Under the pieces are notes generated by a model. The model was not told where the DNA came from. It was given only the letters and a program-made list of their open reading frames with translations, and ran no database searches. Shown here piece by piece: positions 1 to 12,000 of a stretch of 64,000 bases of DNA; the first letter of the stretch is position 1; each line of letters begins with the position of its first letter. The stretch comes from Paraspadella gotoi (lineage: Eukaryota > Chaetognatha): the NCBI GenBank assembly GCA_051294375.1, contig JBJCIZ010000028.1, positions 744,437-808,436 of the forward strand. The letters run 5' to 3'. A program made the position numbers and the translations under genes.

Positions 1-342
1 ATGTAAACTCATTTCCACTTGCACGATTACATCGAAACTTAACATCCAGATCAATCACACACTTTCCTACCCACATACAAAATTTAATTCCAATCCAACT
101 ACCCAATCACGAGTAATTAGAGATTATTGATAAGGTAAGACGGACCTACAGACGGACGGACGGACATCATTTTTTTTGTGCATAATTTATCTTAATTCAA
201 GGTTCTGATATGATAATGATTTACCAACAAAATTTTGGGGTGGGACCGACAGACCGACAAAGTGAATTATAGAGTCTGAATCTGCGATAAGCAGATCCGA
301 CTAAAAGTGGTCAAAAGTTTTTTTTTAAACTTTTACATTATT
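1..342. repeat. Direct repeat, left copy (pairs with 1613-1952)
   Basis: This stretch recurs almost base for base at 1613-1952, with a few substitutions and short homopolymer differences. It holds GACGGAC-type tracts (about 141-168) and a GACCGACAGACCGACAAAG block (about 245-262). The copy begins at the window edge and stops at an N gap, so its true left boundary is not visible. It may be an LTR or another terminal direct repeat of an element occupying 1-1952. No clear TG...CA ends or target duplication can be seen. Confidence 0.6.
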
Positions 343-352
343 NNNNNNNNNN
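343..352. other. Assembly gap (10 N)
   Basis: Ten N bases directly follow the left direct repeat. Any primer-binding site or element boundary next to the repeat is hidden here. Confidence 0.95.
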
Positions 353-691
353 TTTTCCTGCATTCTCTTTAAGGAATTTCAATGGCCAATTTGCGTTGAA
401 TTCGCGTCAATGTGCAACTAGTGGGTTGCTGCGCTTGCGCTGCATCTGACGCTTCCGACTGATCGCAGCAGATTGCGCGCGTACAACTAAACATTAAAAA
501 GAGTACAAAAAAAATCAAAAACATTTTTGAACAATTCAAAAGTGACAATACTAAAAATTGATATATACAAACAAGTTAAGTACAGATATCAAACAGCAAA
601 TAAACTAAATTTTAAAATAAAACTCGATTACTTATTTATTTTCCACTTTATATGAAACATTTAATAATATGCAACGCATGGTGTAAGTTAT

Positions 692-1544
692 TCATTTTTG
701 TGGTGCGAAAAAAGCACACCTCTGATTCGCCGCACAGTTTAAATGTTTGTTGGGGTCTATGATGCCTTGCATATGCTCAAAAAGGCCTTCTGCTTTATCA
801 ATCGCGTCTTTACTGGTGTTGCATGATTCCTTACTATGAAGACCAAATCTGACCATTTTGAAGATAGTGGTCCAAGCGACAGCCAACACTTTTTTACTTT
901 CAAAATAATACCTACACACCATCTGGTGGAGGCCTCGAGAAGGAAACAGTTTTTTTGTTCTGATTCCCTTCAGTTTCATTAGTTTGTCATTTAGCTCAAT
1001 TGCTCTTTTGTGGAGCAATTCAGCCTCTTCAGTCAGATCTTTGCTATTATCGAAATCAATGTCTGGCATTTTAGGTGTTTTAGTACCTTCTTTCCTCTCG
1101 TTAAAGTCAATGACGAGCGGATTGGGATCATCTGACAGGTTGAGCAATAAGTTGGCGTCAGCCACGTTACTGCGGTCATTCATATTTTTGTCCGTTTTCA
1201 CTAATTCGCCTTCTTCATCACAACTGTCATCTTTATGTTCTTCACCTCCAACAACTTGACATCCTTCACCATCCCCTCTTCCTTCACCCATTTTAACATC
1301 CCCCTACTAAATCAACTCCTTCTCCATCCTCTCTTCCTTCATCATCCCCACTTCCTCCACCAAATTTACCACCGCCTACCAAATTTTCTCCTTCGTCAGT
1401 CTCGCATCCTTTCCTAGTTTCACCTCTTTCAACAATTTCACCTCCTTCACCATCCCCGCATTCGCTGTGTTCATCTCCTCCGACGGCATAACTTCCGCCC
1501 AACCAGTTTTGCTCTAGCGCTAAAAATGATGCATTCTTACCCAA
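692..1544 (-). CDS. Unrecognised open frames between the direct repeats
   Basis: Two abutting minus-strand open frames (1544-1293, then 1291-692) lie between the direct repeats. The upstream part is Gly/Glu/Asp-rich and repetitive, with VGGDEH and VGGEEH-like units. The downstream part of about 199 residues is less repetitive: an acidic segment (NLSDDPNPLVIDFNERKEG), a helical Glu/Lys/Leu segment (LTEEAELLHKRAIELNDKL) and a C-terminal part with several Cys and His. I do not recognise a family. A stop separates the two frames, so this could be one decayed ORF or two. Its position between terminal repeats suggests a mobile-element passenger, but no polymerase, integrase or transposase signature is visible. 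Confidence 0.25.
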
Positions 1545-1612
1545 ACAAAAAATTTCATTTCAATTTATCAATCCGAAGTAAAAAAACTAAGTAAATGTGA
1601 CTCTTTTTTTCA

Positions 1613-1952
1613 TGTAAACTCATTTCCACTTGCACGATTACATCGAAACTTCACATCCAGATCAATCACACACTTTCCTACCCACACACAAAATTTAATT
1701 CCAATCCAACTTCCCAATCACGAGTAATTAGAGATTATTGATAAGGTAAGACGGACCTACAGACGGACGGACAGACATCATTTTTTTTTGCATAATTTAT
1801 CTTAATTCAAGGTTCTGATATGATAATGATTTACCAACAAAATTTTGGGGTGGGACCGACAGACCGACAAAGTGAATTATAGAGTCTGAATCTGCGATAA
1901 GCAGATCCGACTAAAAGTGGTCAAAAATTTTTTTAAAACTTTTACATTATTT
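1613..1952. repeat. Direct repeat, right copy (pairs with 1-342)
   Basis: This is the second copy of the roughly 340 bp sequence at the left edge, in the same orientation. Here the right boundary is unbroken: after the shared ACATTATTTT the sequence runs into TTTTAACAGTTGCACAG, which the left copy cannot show because of the gap. Confidence 0.6.
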
Positions 1953-2429
1953 TTTTAACAGTTGCACAGACGTTTACTCTTCCACTAAACGCATTTGTTA
2001 CCACAAAGTATTAGTTGACCTTATCTTTTAGGTTCATGAACATCAGGGATTCAAATAGATCAGGAATAATTTCAGGAAAATTTAAAGTATAATGTAAACG
2101 ATTCCTAATTAGCAAAAATGTGTCGATTTTTCAATCTATCAATACTAAAACAAAATACTTTAATCCAATTCTTTTTCACATTTTATCGTTTTCAAGCTCT
2201 TTGAATTGCTCGATGCGTGCTGTCGTCCCTTGCAAAATTAGTAAATGAGAACAAACGACTTTGCTATTGTGATTTTTTTGGTGAAGATGAGCAAGCACCA
2301 AGACATGAATGGTGTTCCCCCCCCTTTTATTTTTTTACGATTTGAAAAAAATAACAAAGCACCGGACTCTTGGGTGTTAGTATTTTGTGACATTCGGCGC
2401 TTACTCGACTTAAGCAGTGAATTAAAACA

Positions 2430-3060
2430 AAAAGATTTTCGATTTTGCTTCAAGAGATGAGGCGGATGTCCATTCGGTGGCGTCGTCGAAATCTGAGGAT
2501 GCCTCTAAATATATCGGCGGTAATGTCCCTCGTATGTGTCACCTGCCGCTGAACCATATTGGTGGGCTTGCTTCCCTCTCGACGCAAGTGAATACCGGTC
2601 ACGGCGATGCGGGGTTCGTTTTCTCCCATCCTCGTTCTCGCCTGGTAAATCCTCGTCATCCGCAGAAGATTTACACTCGTCCGACTGTGCCGAAGTGTTT
2701 GATCCCCTACGCCAAAACCGCCCCGCCTAAAGGAATTAGAAGTGGTTATGTTACATCCCCTTGGTTTGATAGTGGTGCTGTAGATTTTGATATGGAACAA
2801 AGCCTTCTCGCGTGGTCTACTTATACTGTTTCTGGTGGACCTTCTGGTTTGGATTATTCCACTTCAATATCTTACGATTATTCGATTTCCTTGACGTGCG
2901 AGTTCCGTGAATTTGTGTGCCATCCTTCGCAGATGCTTCTACTGGTTTACCAGTTTTAAAGTCTGAACCCGGTCAGTTAATTAATTTTTACTGGCAATCA
3001 AAAAACATTTATCAAAACATGTATACAGTCTCATCTTATACTGTGGCTCTCTAGTCGTAG
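2430..3060 (+). pseudogene. Unrecognised, probably decayed coding stretch
   Basis: An open frame of about 160 codons runs from 2477 to 2959. Its composition looks coding (mixed polar and aromatic residues, no simple repeats) and it lies in otherwise AT-rich spacer. Just before its stop, the next frame continues with plausible protein (ASTGLPVLKSEPGQLINFYW) to about 3050, as if one base had been gained or lost. There is no intron signal and no family I recognise. It may be a fragment of a retroelement or an eroded gene. The spacer from 3060 to 3722 has a short hairpin (ACATGCC GAA GGCATGT near 3080) and three degenerate 20 bp repeats near 3400-3460, and nothing else I can name. Confidence 0.2.
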
Positions 3061-3722
3061 GTTATTATATAAGAGCTCACATGCCGAAGGCATGTGCCAC
3101 CCGGAAATGTATACGGTCTCATAGAGGAAGAGGAGGATAATAAGTTTCGCCAGCGAGAATGAGGAAGAGGAAAGGAAACTATATGAAATAAACTACTCCC
3201 TTTCTTTGACAAGGTTAACGGTTAAACGGTCAAGTTTTTAGGTTGCGTGTTTTGAAAAAGTAAACCTAGAAATGGTAGTAAACCTATTATTGTATCAAGT
3301 TTATTCAATTTTCTTCTTTTATTGATTTTCATTTTATCCTTTTTTTTTTTAATATTTTCAGTGGGGTTCCTAAAACCAATTGTCTCGCATAAAACCTGGT
3401 TTTCCTGTATCCAATTAGGTTTTTCTGTATCCAAGTTGGTTTTTCATGTATCAAAGTTTGTCCCGGGTCCCTATTTTTTCTATCCGATTTTCATTGAGAT
3501 TTATAATTTGTTTCTTAATAGTAAATTTCATATAATTTAATACAATTAGCGTGAATTTACTTTTTGCCTTCATTTGCGTTTTTTTGTCGCATTCTCTTTG
3601 ACATTCTCTCGACTTTACAGCTCCTTGAAACCATGAGAGTAACGGATTTCTCAGAAATGCTCGTGAAGAGATTGGGCTAAAAACCGGAAACTCTCATCAG
3701 AGACACGCCTCTCGGTGGCGCC

Positions 3723-6700
3723 ATGGCTCGCCCGGAGATCGAATCCTCGGTTCAGATGCGTCTCTACACTTTGACCAAACGTCAGTTCATCGTCGTCTTT
3801 TCCCTTTTTCTTCTCGCCTTCGTTTTCTTCCTTCTCATCGGCGTCGCGGGACCGGACGTGATTCGCGACGCGGCGCTCAACGCCTCCTGCACGCGGCTCC
3901 GTCGCGGCGGAGACGGAGATTGCAGCGTCTGGCAGATGAAGACGCCTTCGTTGACGACGTAAGTTTGGGGGGAGGGGGAGAAAAGAGGATTGCCATTTTT
4001 AAACTATCTGCATTGCTCTTACACGAAGAAAATTTAGCCGAATTTGTTATTTAATTATTAAATTCAATGCTAATGCTTATCCGCTCGTTATATAATACAA
4101 TAATATAATATAAACTAAGTTCTAACCATTATCGAGTATCAATCACGATTATACTAAAATCCCTCGTACCCTTCAGTTACAACCAACAGCTCTGGCTGAC
4201 GGCGTCGCTCAAGCTGGCCGCCTCGCCAGGCGCCACCGCCGACGCCTTCGTCAAGCGACTCGAAGTCGGCGTCGACGTCCTCCCGATTTACGCCTTCAGG
4301 GAGATGAAGACGGGATTCGCCGACGACGCCACCTTTCAATACAATCGAACGCGGAAACTCTCGTGCGATGGAGGAAGGTTGGTTCGATGGGTGGGATTGG
4401 GCGAGTTTAAGGGGTGAGATGGGGCGAGTTAAAGGGGTGAGATGTGGCAGAAGTTTAAGGGGTGAGATGGGGCGAGTTATAAGGGGTGAGATGGGGCGAG
4501 TTTTAAGGGGTGAGATGGGGCGAGTTTAAGGGGTGAGATGGGGCAAGTTAAAGGGGTAGTATAGAGCGAGAGTTAATCCCTGATAGCAGTTAGTCACTCA
4601 CCTTTACATCGTGATTTGTCTCGACTTATGCCTATATGTAATTAAAAAGAGTCATCCGCAACGGTTTCATCGGCTCCGCAGTCCGCAGCCGTGATCTCCC
4701 GCACCGTCGTATTCGGCGATTTGAAAATTTAAATTTTAAAAACCCTCGCCATCTCCGCCTCTCATCCAACCCTCCCCCCTATTCTCCCCACCCCCCCGCC
4801 CACCCACAGCTGCGACGATCTGGTCGTCCTCCACATGAGCTTCCTCGACGCCAGCGCCTACCTCGTCCGCGTCTCTCTCGAGGGTCTCGAGTCGCTCGAC
4901 GTCGCGGGGGTCGTCTTCCGGCTCGAGACCTTCAACCCCGCCTTCACCGAGCTCGAGATTTGGATGAGGGTCATTTTTCTATTTCTCAGGTGATATTTTT
5001 TTTTTTAGTGTGGGGAGTGAGGCTAGTTTGACTGAATTGATTGGATAGTATTGATTTGATTTGAATTGATTTGATTTGATTTGTTTGGATTGATTTGTGA
5101 AGGGGGAGGGTGTCTCGATGGAAAGTTCAATCTCCTGAATGTAGCAAATAATATACACTTATCCATCATCTATAATCCATAACGAATATTATTTTATTTA
5201 ACAAAAAGTAATATTTCCCCCCCCCCCTTCGACAACCCCAATCCCATAGTTTCGCCGTCAGCTGTTGGTTCGTGCAATCCATGAAAAAGTTCGCCTTCCG
5301 CGATTGGAGTTTGGAGCAGAGATTCCTCGCCCTCCTCCTCCCCCTCCTCCTCTTCTACAACAACCCCGTCTTCCCCCTCAATTTTCTGACGAGCAGCTGG
5401 CTGCCCGGGACGCTCGACGGGTTTTTCCAGGTTTTGACGGAGAGTTTGGGGGGGGGTTTGGACGTTGGAGCGTACTTATGATTTATGATCATTATTTTGT
5501 GATACCTTTTGATTATCATTTGCTTTTATTTGCATTGTTTTCAAGTCCGAGTATCGTGCCATTTTTTATATATTTGTTTATTAATATATTGTTTTGTGGT
5601 CTTGGGTCGGTATTGTGGGTTTGGGATTGGGGTTGGAGTTTAGATTAGTGTCGTTGGGATCGTTTAATTCAATTTCAATATATCTCTTTTTACTTCCACC
5701 TTCTCCTGCCACGTCCCACTTTTTCTTCTTTCCTTTCTACACATCTCTCTCTCTCGTTTTCTTCCTTCTTTACTTTCTACACATCTCTCTCTCTCTTTTT
5801 CTTCCTTCTTACTTTCTACACGATCTCTCTTTCGTTTTCTTCCTTCTTTTTTTTTTCTGCACATCTCTCTCTCTCGTTTCTTCCTTCTTTCCTTTCTACA
5901 CATCTCTCTTTCGTTTTCTTCCTTCTTTCCTTTCTACACATCTCTCTTTCGTTTTCTTCCTTCTTTCCTTTCTACACATCTCTCTCTTTCTACTTCTCTC
6001 TTTTTTTACTCTACCCTCTCTTTCTCTCTCATCTCTCTCTCACTCCCTCTCACTCCCTCTCAGGCGTCTTTTCTCTGCTCTTTGTTGTTGTTCTGGATCG
6101 CGTCTACCACCGGTATCCGCGTCAACGAGCGTCACTTCCTCTCCTTCTTCGCGCCTAAACTCGCCATCGTCGGTCCGTTTATTAAGTTTTTGTTTCGTTT
6201 ATGTAATGTTTAAGGTAAAAAATAATACAAACAATGAAGGGAAACAAATCCATATTTCACCGGCACGTATTTCGGACAAGTCGGTAGCTTATGATTTTTT
6301 TTTTTTTTTTAATATTACTGCCTTTAATTAAATAGTTACGCCTCATTCGCTCCCATCTCTTCATTCCAATCCTATACGCAAATGAGATCCTAGGATCCTG
6401 ATCGCTTCTGAATCCCGACCAAAGAACCCCAAGTCACAATACTAATCATTTCCTCGTCTCTCCCCCTCCTCTTCCCCCTCCCCCCCTCCCAAAAGGCCTC
6501 CTCTGGCTCTCCTCCTTCGTCCTCTCCACCTGGCGCGTCCGCAATTCCCTCCGCGACCCGACCTTCTCTCTCTCCGTCGACGCCGCCTCCGACTTTTCCT
6601 CCTTCCGCGTCTTCCTCTTCGTCGTCGTCGCCGTCTACGTCCTCTATCTCGCTTACCTCCTCGTCCGCGCCTTCGCCGAGTTCAAGTCCGTTCCTTACGT

Positions 6701-8083
6701 CGATCTGCGGCTCAAGTTTTTGACGCTGCTCATGGCCATCGTTATGGGGGTCTCGCTCGCCGTTTTCGTGATGAGGTTGGTCGGGGAAGGGTGAAGGGTT
6801 TTTTGGGTGTTTGAAGACTGTCCGTCTTGATTCCACTAGATTCTAGAGTTAATCGATACTTTCGACGCTTTTGGGTGCGAGTCTCTTTTTGTTGTTGTTA
6901 TTGTTTGTAGAAGAAATTAAAATAAAAAAAGCCGAAGTGTCCCCTAGTTGGTAACTGTATACAACTGTACAAATCCTGATCTGAAAAAGAAATTAATCCC
7001 ATTTTTTTTTTGAGGCATGAATTCTGGTAGTTTGTATATTGTAAATTTTTTGTATCTGATTCGGTTTTTTATACCAGAGTTAAATTATTCGAATGAGCAG
7101 CAAAGAAGTTGTCGTGACTTTGACAAACTTTTATCGACTTCCCCCGTTCCTCCATGCCCCCACCTCCTTTCTTCCCCCCATGCCCCCCACACTCCCTTTC
7201 CTTCTCCCCATGCCCCCCACTCCCTTTCCTTCCCCCTCATGCCCCCCCCTCACTTTCCTTCCCCCCATGCCCCCTCCATTCTTCCCCCGTGCCCCCACTC
7301 CATTTCCTTCCCCCCCGTGCCCCCACTCCCTTTCCTTTCCTTTCCTTTCCTTTCCTTTCCTTTCCTTTCCTTTCCTTTCTTCCTTTCCTTTCCTTTCTTC
7401 CTTTCCTTCCTTTCCCACTCCTTTTCACCCCACTTTTTTCAGAATTCGGTTCGACGACGTTGGAGGACACTTTCGTCTCTGAACTCTCTTCCAATTATCG
7501 CAATTCCGCGGAATTTCTCGCCTTTTACAGGTGCGGGGATTAGTTTAGTATAGATTAGTTTAGCTATAAATCAATCAATCAATCCTCTTCTCCCCCTTTT
7601 CCAGTCTTCTCAACCTCTACGTCTTCTTGATGTCCTACGTCTACTCGCCATCCAAGCACGCCGCCTATCAGACTCACTTCCGCGACAACCCGACCATGTC
7701 GATGATCGCCGGGACCGACGACGAAGAGGAAGAGGTTTGTAGCCTCAATCTCATTTGCATATTGTCGTATTTTGAAAGGCTCTTCGGAACGTTCTCTTTT
7801 ATCAGCTTCTTGGTTTAATATTGTTATTTTACGCTGGCAAATGATCCTCGCATCCCCCATTCAGGATTACGACGACGACGAAGACGACGACGTCGTCTAC
7901 GAGGACGATCGCCATAAGAAATCCGGACGGAAGTCGAGCGGAGGGAAGAAGGGGGAGGGAAAGAAGGGGAAGAAGAAAGGCGGGGTGGTGGTGGGGGGAA
8001 AGAGGACGAAGAGGCTCATCGATTACGGGGCGAGCGACGAGGAAGATCTCTTTCACATGGATTATTCCGGGGTTCCCTTTTGA
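3723..8083 (+). CDS. TMEM181: TMEM181-like multipass membrane protein
   Basis: Nine exons can be read: 3723-3958, 4177-4377, 4810-4989, 5250-5430, 6064-6172, 6496-6775, 7443-7530, 7605-7734 and 7865-8083, about 540 residues. The N-terminus (MRLYTLTKRQFIVVF after a short leader, then a hydrophobic segment and VAGPDVI) and the block TYNQQLWLT match TMEM181. NRTRKLSCDGG and YNPAF/FNPAFTELEIWMR-like motifs follow, then several hydrophobic segments, and YVYSPSKHAAY...DNPTMSMI near the end, all as in vertebrate TMEM181. The tail is acidic (DDDEDDD) then Lys/Gly-rich, and longer than usual. TMEM181 is an integral membrane protein of poorly known function with an extracellular/lumenal N-terminal domain. 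The junction between exons 6 and 7 does not keep frame (exon 6 leaves two bases, exon 7 needs two), so either a base is missing or a splice site differs. The ATG at 3723 is in good context (GCGCCATGG). Confidence 0.9.
4390..4570 (+). repeat. 23 bp minisatellite in TMEM181 intron 2
   Basis: About seven tandem copies of a roughly 23 bp unit, consensus GCGAGTTTAAGGGGTGAGAT plus GGG, begin some 25 bp after the splice donor of exon 2. Each unit contains GGTGAGAT, which resembles a 5' splice site. Confidence 0.8.
5690..6062 (+). repeat. Pyrimidine minisatellite upstream of TMEM181 exon 5
   Basis: Imperfect units of about 40 bp, combining CACATCTCTCTCTC with TTTTCTTCCTTCTTTCC, repeat at least seven times. 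They end in CTCTCACTCCCTCTCAG, the acceptor of the exon at 6064. The whole tract is almost pure pyrimidine on the sense strand. Confidence 0.8.
7135..7442 (+). repeat. Pyrimidine-rich tract with CCCCATGCC repeats and (CTTTC)n
   Basis: Repeated TTCCCCCCATGCCCCCC-type units (about 7150-7320) pass into pure CTTTC pentamers (about 7327-7410), just before the acceptor of TMEM181 exon 7. The glycine/lysine open frames on the opposite strand are a by-product of this composition. Confidence 0.8.
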
Positions 8084-9093
8084 ACCTCCTTTCCCCTCTT
8101 TCTTTTTTAGTTTTAGGAAAGAAAGATTGATTTGGACCTTCTTCTCTTCTCTTCTCTTCTCTTCTCTTCTCTTCTCTTCTCTTCTCTTCTCTTCTCTTCT
8201 CAGTAGTTAAATCTTATATTTTTATCTTGCCCTCGGCTCTTTTCATTCTGTAATTTTTACTTTTTTATTTATTTATTGTCTCCTTTTCTTTCTACTTGCT
8301 AGTATTTGTTTCCTCTTCCTTATTTTCTCGTTTAAGTCGTGATTTTTCCTTAAAACTTCCATTTCAACTGTTTGTTAAACTACTTGAAAGGTATAAACAT
8401 TTGCTTCCATGATTACTTTACTTGGTACACGGTTAACTTAATCTATTAGTGCAAAGACTGGGAAAGGACGAAATATTACATATTTAGCAGCGTTTGTCGT
8501 CATTCGCCACCTTCCGTACAAAGGTCCATTTGCATTCCCTGTATTTAATTTTTAACAGTATTTTTCTTATGCGCGGTTTACATGCTTGTTAAATTTAACT
8601 CGGTGATGGTGTTTTATTTTTATACAGATTCCACTACGCCTTTTACTAATATTTTTTCCTCTGGGTTTTTGTTTATAATTTTCTAGTCTATTTACCTGCT
8701 TCGATAATGTTGCCGATATATTTTTTTTTTTACCCTTTTGTTGTTTTTTGTATGACTACATATCGTTAAAGCTTCTCATGCGAAATAACTAAGCAATGTC
8801 GAACCCTGCGTCCGAAATTCTCACTTATAAATGTCGCGGTTTCGGAGGAACCAATTCATTTAAAGATCTCCCCCTTTTCCCCATTTAACCCCAAACTGTT
8901 TCTCGGTGTCTTTCGGTTTGTTTTTTTTTGGTCCAGATTTTTTGACTTTCGCTCTTTCACGTTTCAGATTTCGATTCGGGTGACAAAAAGAATGAGAGTC
9001 GTTCCCGCCATTCCGACTCGATAATTTTTTCGGAATGGCGTGACATTTTATTCTAAATGGCGAAAAATTGACGCCCACTTAATTATAAGAAAA
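8084..9093 (+). other. TMEM181 3' UTR and spacer with (CTTCT)n
   Basis: About 1 kb lies between the TMEM181 stop and the TAF2 start. It contains a clean CTTCT pentamer array at about 8140-8203. The rest is AT-rich without recognisable genes. The segment immediately before TAF2 (about 8960-9090) is its likely 5' UTR. Confidence 0.5.
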
Positions 9094-12000
9094 ATGTCGA
9101 AGTCGAGGAAGGACCATCGGGGCGGCGGCGTCGGCAGCTCTGTCCCCGCCGCCGAGCCGCACCGACAACCTCGTCGCCGACCCTTCAAAATCGTCCACCA
9201 GCTTCTCTGCGTGAACAGCATCAACTTTCAGCGGAGGTCTCTCCACGGGCTGGTGGAGTTGACGGTGTCTCCGTTGCGGTCCGACTTGCGAAAGATCAGA
9301 CTCAATTGCAAGCAGTGCAAACTGTTTGGGATCACGGTCAACGACGCTTACGAGGTAAAGAAACTACGAATTTCTTTTTAGTTTACTAATATATTATATT
9401 ACTACTATTATACTTTTATTTTCTTTAAGGCCAACTTTACCTACAGCGATCTCACGCTCGAAGTTTGTCAGAGCGACCAACGACGACGCAACCTCGACTA
9501 TTACTACTCATCACTCGCCTCGGCAATTCGGTGAGGAGGTTCTCATTCCTCGTTCTTCCTCATTTCGATCCCTAATCATTAGAGCGTTCAAAGATAACAA
9601 AATATAAGATATTTAATTTCATTCATTATTGATTTTAATGTAATACGGTCTGAAGAATTCGATGATGATAACCATTTTTTGGTATAGTTTCATCTTCCTT
9701 GTCGCCAATGGCGATTTTTGAAGCATATAAGTTGCTATTAAAATGGCGCAACCATTGTAGAGTATGAGAAATTAAAATTATTAAAATTTTATAAAATTTA
9801 TATTTAGCTTATATAATATGAAAATAAAGACCCATAAAAATATTTCGGTAAGTTTATTTATAAATTTTATTAACAGCTTGTTAGCTATATTTATTAATAA
9901 TTAGTAGTTAAAAATAGGCTAAAGTGAAAAAATAAATATTTTGAAATTTTAAAACCAGATTTGAATCCCTTGCAAAAAGTTGATATAAGAAAGTAAAATC
10001 TATTTTAACAAATTCTTTCATTAAGTTGGTTAAAAATGTTAAAAACTATTATTTTTGTTTAATTTTACCATTTTTAGCTTAAAATTATAGTTTTTTTAAA
10101 TTTTGACTAACTTAATGGCATAATTTTTAAATAAAAATTATATTTTCTTATATCAACTTTTTGCAAGGAATGCGATTCCGGGATAAAAATTGTTAAATTA
10201 TTATTTTTTATTTATTATTTATTATTTATTATTTATAATTATTAATAAATATAGCTAACTTACTTTTATTAAAACATAAAATTGAGAAATAAATTTACCA
10301 AAATATTTTTATAGGTCTTTATTTTTATATTTCAAAAGCTCATGTAAATTTTTTAAAAATTTAATAATTTGATTTATCATAACTTATAATGTTTGCCATT
10401 AACATGTTATATACATTAAAAATCGTCATTTCCGACAAGAAAGATGAAATTATACAAAAAAATGGTCATCACCATCGAATTCTTCAGACCTTATTACAGT
10501 AAAATAATTATGAATGGAATTTAATATCTTATTTTGTTATATTTGAACGCTCTACTAATCATGTAGACTTGGTAAAGATTGAAGGGTACTGCTTTGTAAT
10601 ACTTTCTCATTACAAAAGTAAAAGTAATGAAATCAAAGTCTAGTGACACCACTAAATTAATTGACAATTGTCTTAAAGAAATAAAGACAAATGACAACTT
10701 AAACGATTCCGTTCAGAACAGTGGATCCCGACAACGCCTCGGGCGAGTTGACGATCCGCCTTCCGCCCGAACTCCAGCCGGTCGTCGCGGAACTCTGTCC
10801 CTTCAAGATCACCATCGAGTTCGCCGTGGAAAAACCAGAAGGTAAAAAATGGATGAACGACGCGTAAAATTTTGTTAATAATTCATTCTTTACCATACTT
10901 CCCCCACACACCTCCGATCCAGGCGGCGTCCAATTCGTTGTCCCCGACGGCGACGCGGGCGAAACGATGGCCGAGCGCGGCGCCCACGTCTTCACCACGA
11001 GTCACGAGAATTCCGCGCGGCTCTGCTTCCCCTGCGTCGATTCCTACGGAGAACCCTGCACCTGGAGGATCGAACTCACCGTCGACGCCGAGATGACGGC
11101 AGGTGCGGTCAGGCGGTGGGAAGGAGTGACACTTCATCAGTACTTTTGAATTAACAGACAATTTCAAATTATTGTTACTAATTTATTTCTTTTATTTCTT
11201 AAGTTTGCCTATATTTCGTATGAGAAACAAATATAGAAAGAAAGAACTAAACTAAGCAATCCACTTTTCCTCCCTTCCACCCAGTCTCCTGCGGCGACCT
11301 TCTCGAGACCGTCTACACTTCGGACCTTCGACGCAAAACCTTTCACTACGCGTTGACGACGCCGACGGCGGCGCCCAACGTCGCCTTCGCCGTCGGACCC
11401 TTCGAGATCCTCGTCGATCCCCACATGCACGAGGTCACCCACTTTTGTCTCCCGCGTCTCATGCCCATTCTCAAGAACACCGTCCAGAATCTCCATCAGG
11501 TCATAGATACTAGGGTTTCCTTCATTTTCTTTTCTTTTCTCGTTTTTTTCCTTTTTCCTTTCTATTTTCGTCTCTTCTCTTCTCATCTATAATCTCTTTC
11601 TTTCTTTCTTTATTTTTTTCTTTCATTCTTTCTTTCTATCTATCTATTTTTGTCTCCACTCTTCTCTTATCAATTATCTATTTTTTTATTTATTTGTCTG
11701 TAATTTTGAATCAAGTAATAATCAGACATTGATGAGCGAGGTTTTTCCCTCTCTTTCTCACGACGAGAGTTCATGTCCAACAGTTGAAATTTCCTCTCCC
11801 CCCCCAGGCCTTCGAGTTCTACGAAGAGCTCCTCTCTTGCCGCTATCCCTACAACTGCTACAAACAAGTCTTCGTTGATCAAGCCTACGCGGAATCCTCG
11901 AGCTACGCGACGATGACCGTCTTCACCACGAACATCTTGCATCCTCCGCGGGTTATCGACCAAGTCCCCACCTCGCAGAAGATCATGGCGCAGGTTGTTG

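Noticed and set aside
5594-6331. 245-codon + strand frame overlapping TMEM181 exon 5
   Set aside because: Most of it translates the pyrimidine minisatellite. Only 6064-6172, in the frame that joins the neighbours, is a real exon.
7131-7494. Open frames on both strands rich in Pro/Phe or Gly/Lys
   Set aside because: They lie in a pyrimidine-rich TMEM181 intron repeat and have no conserved features.
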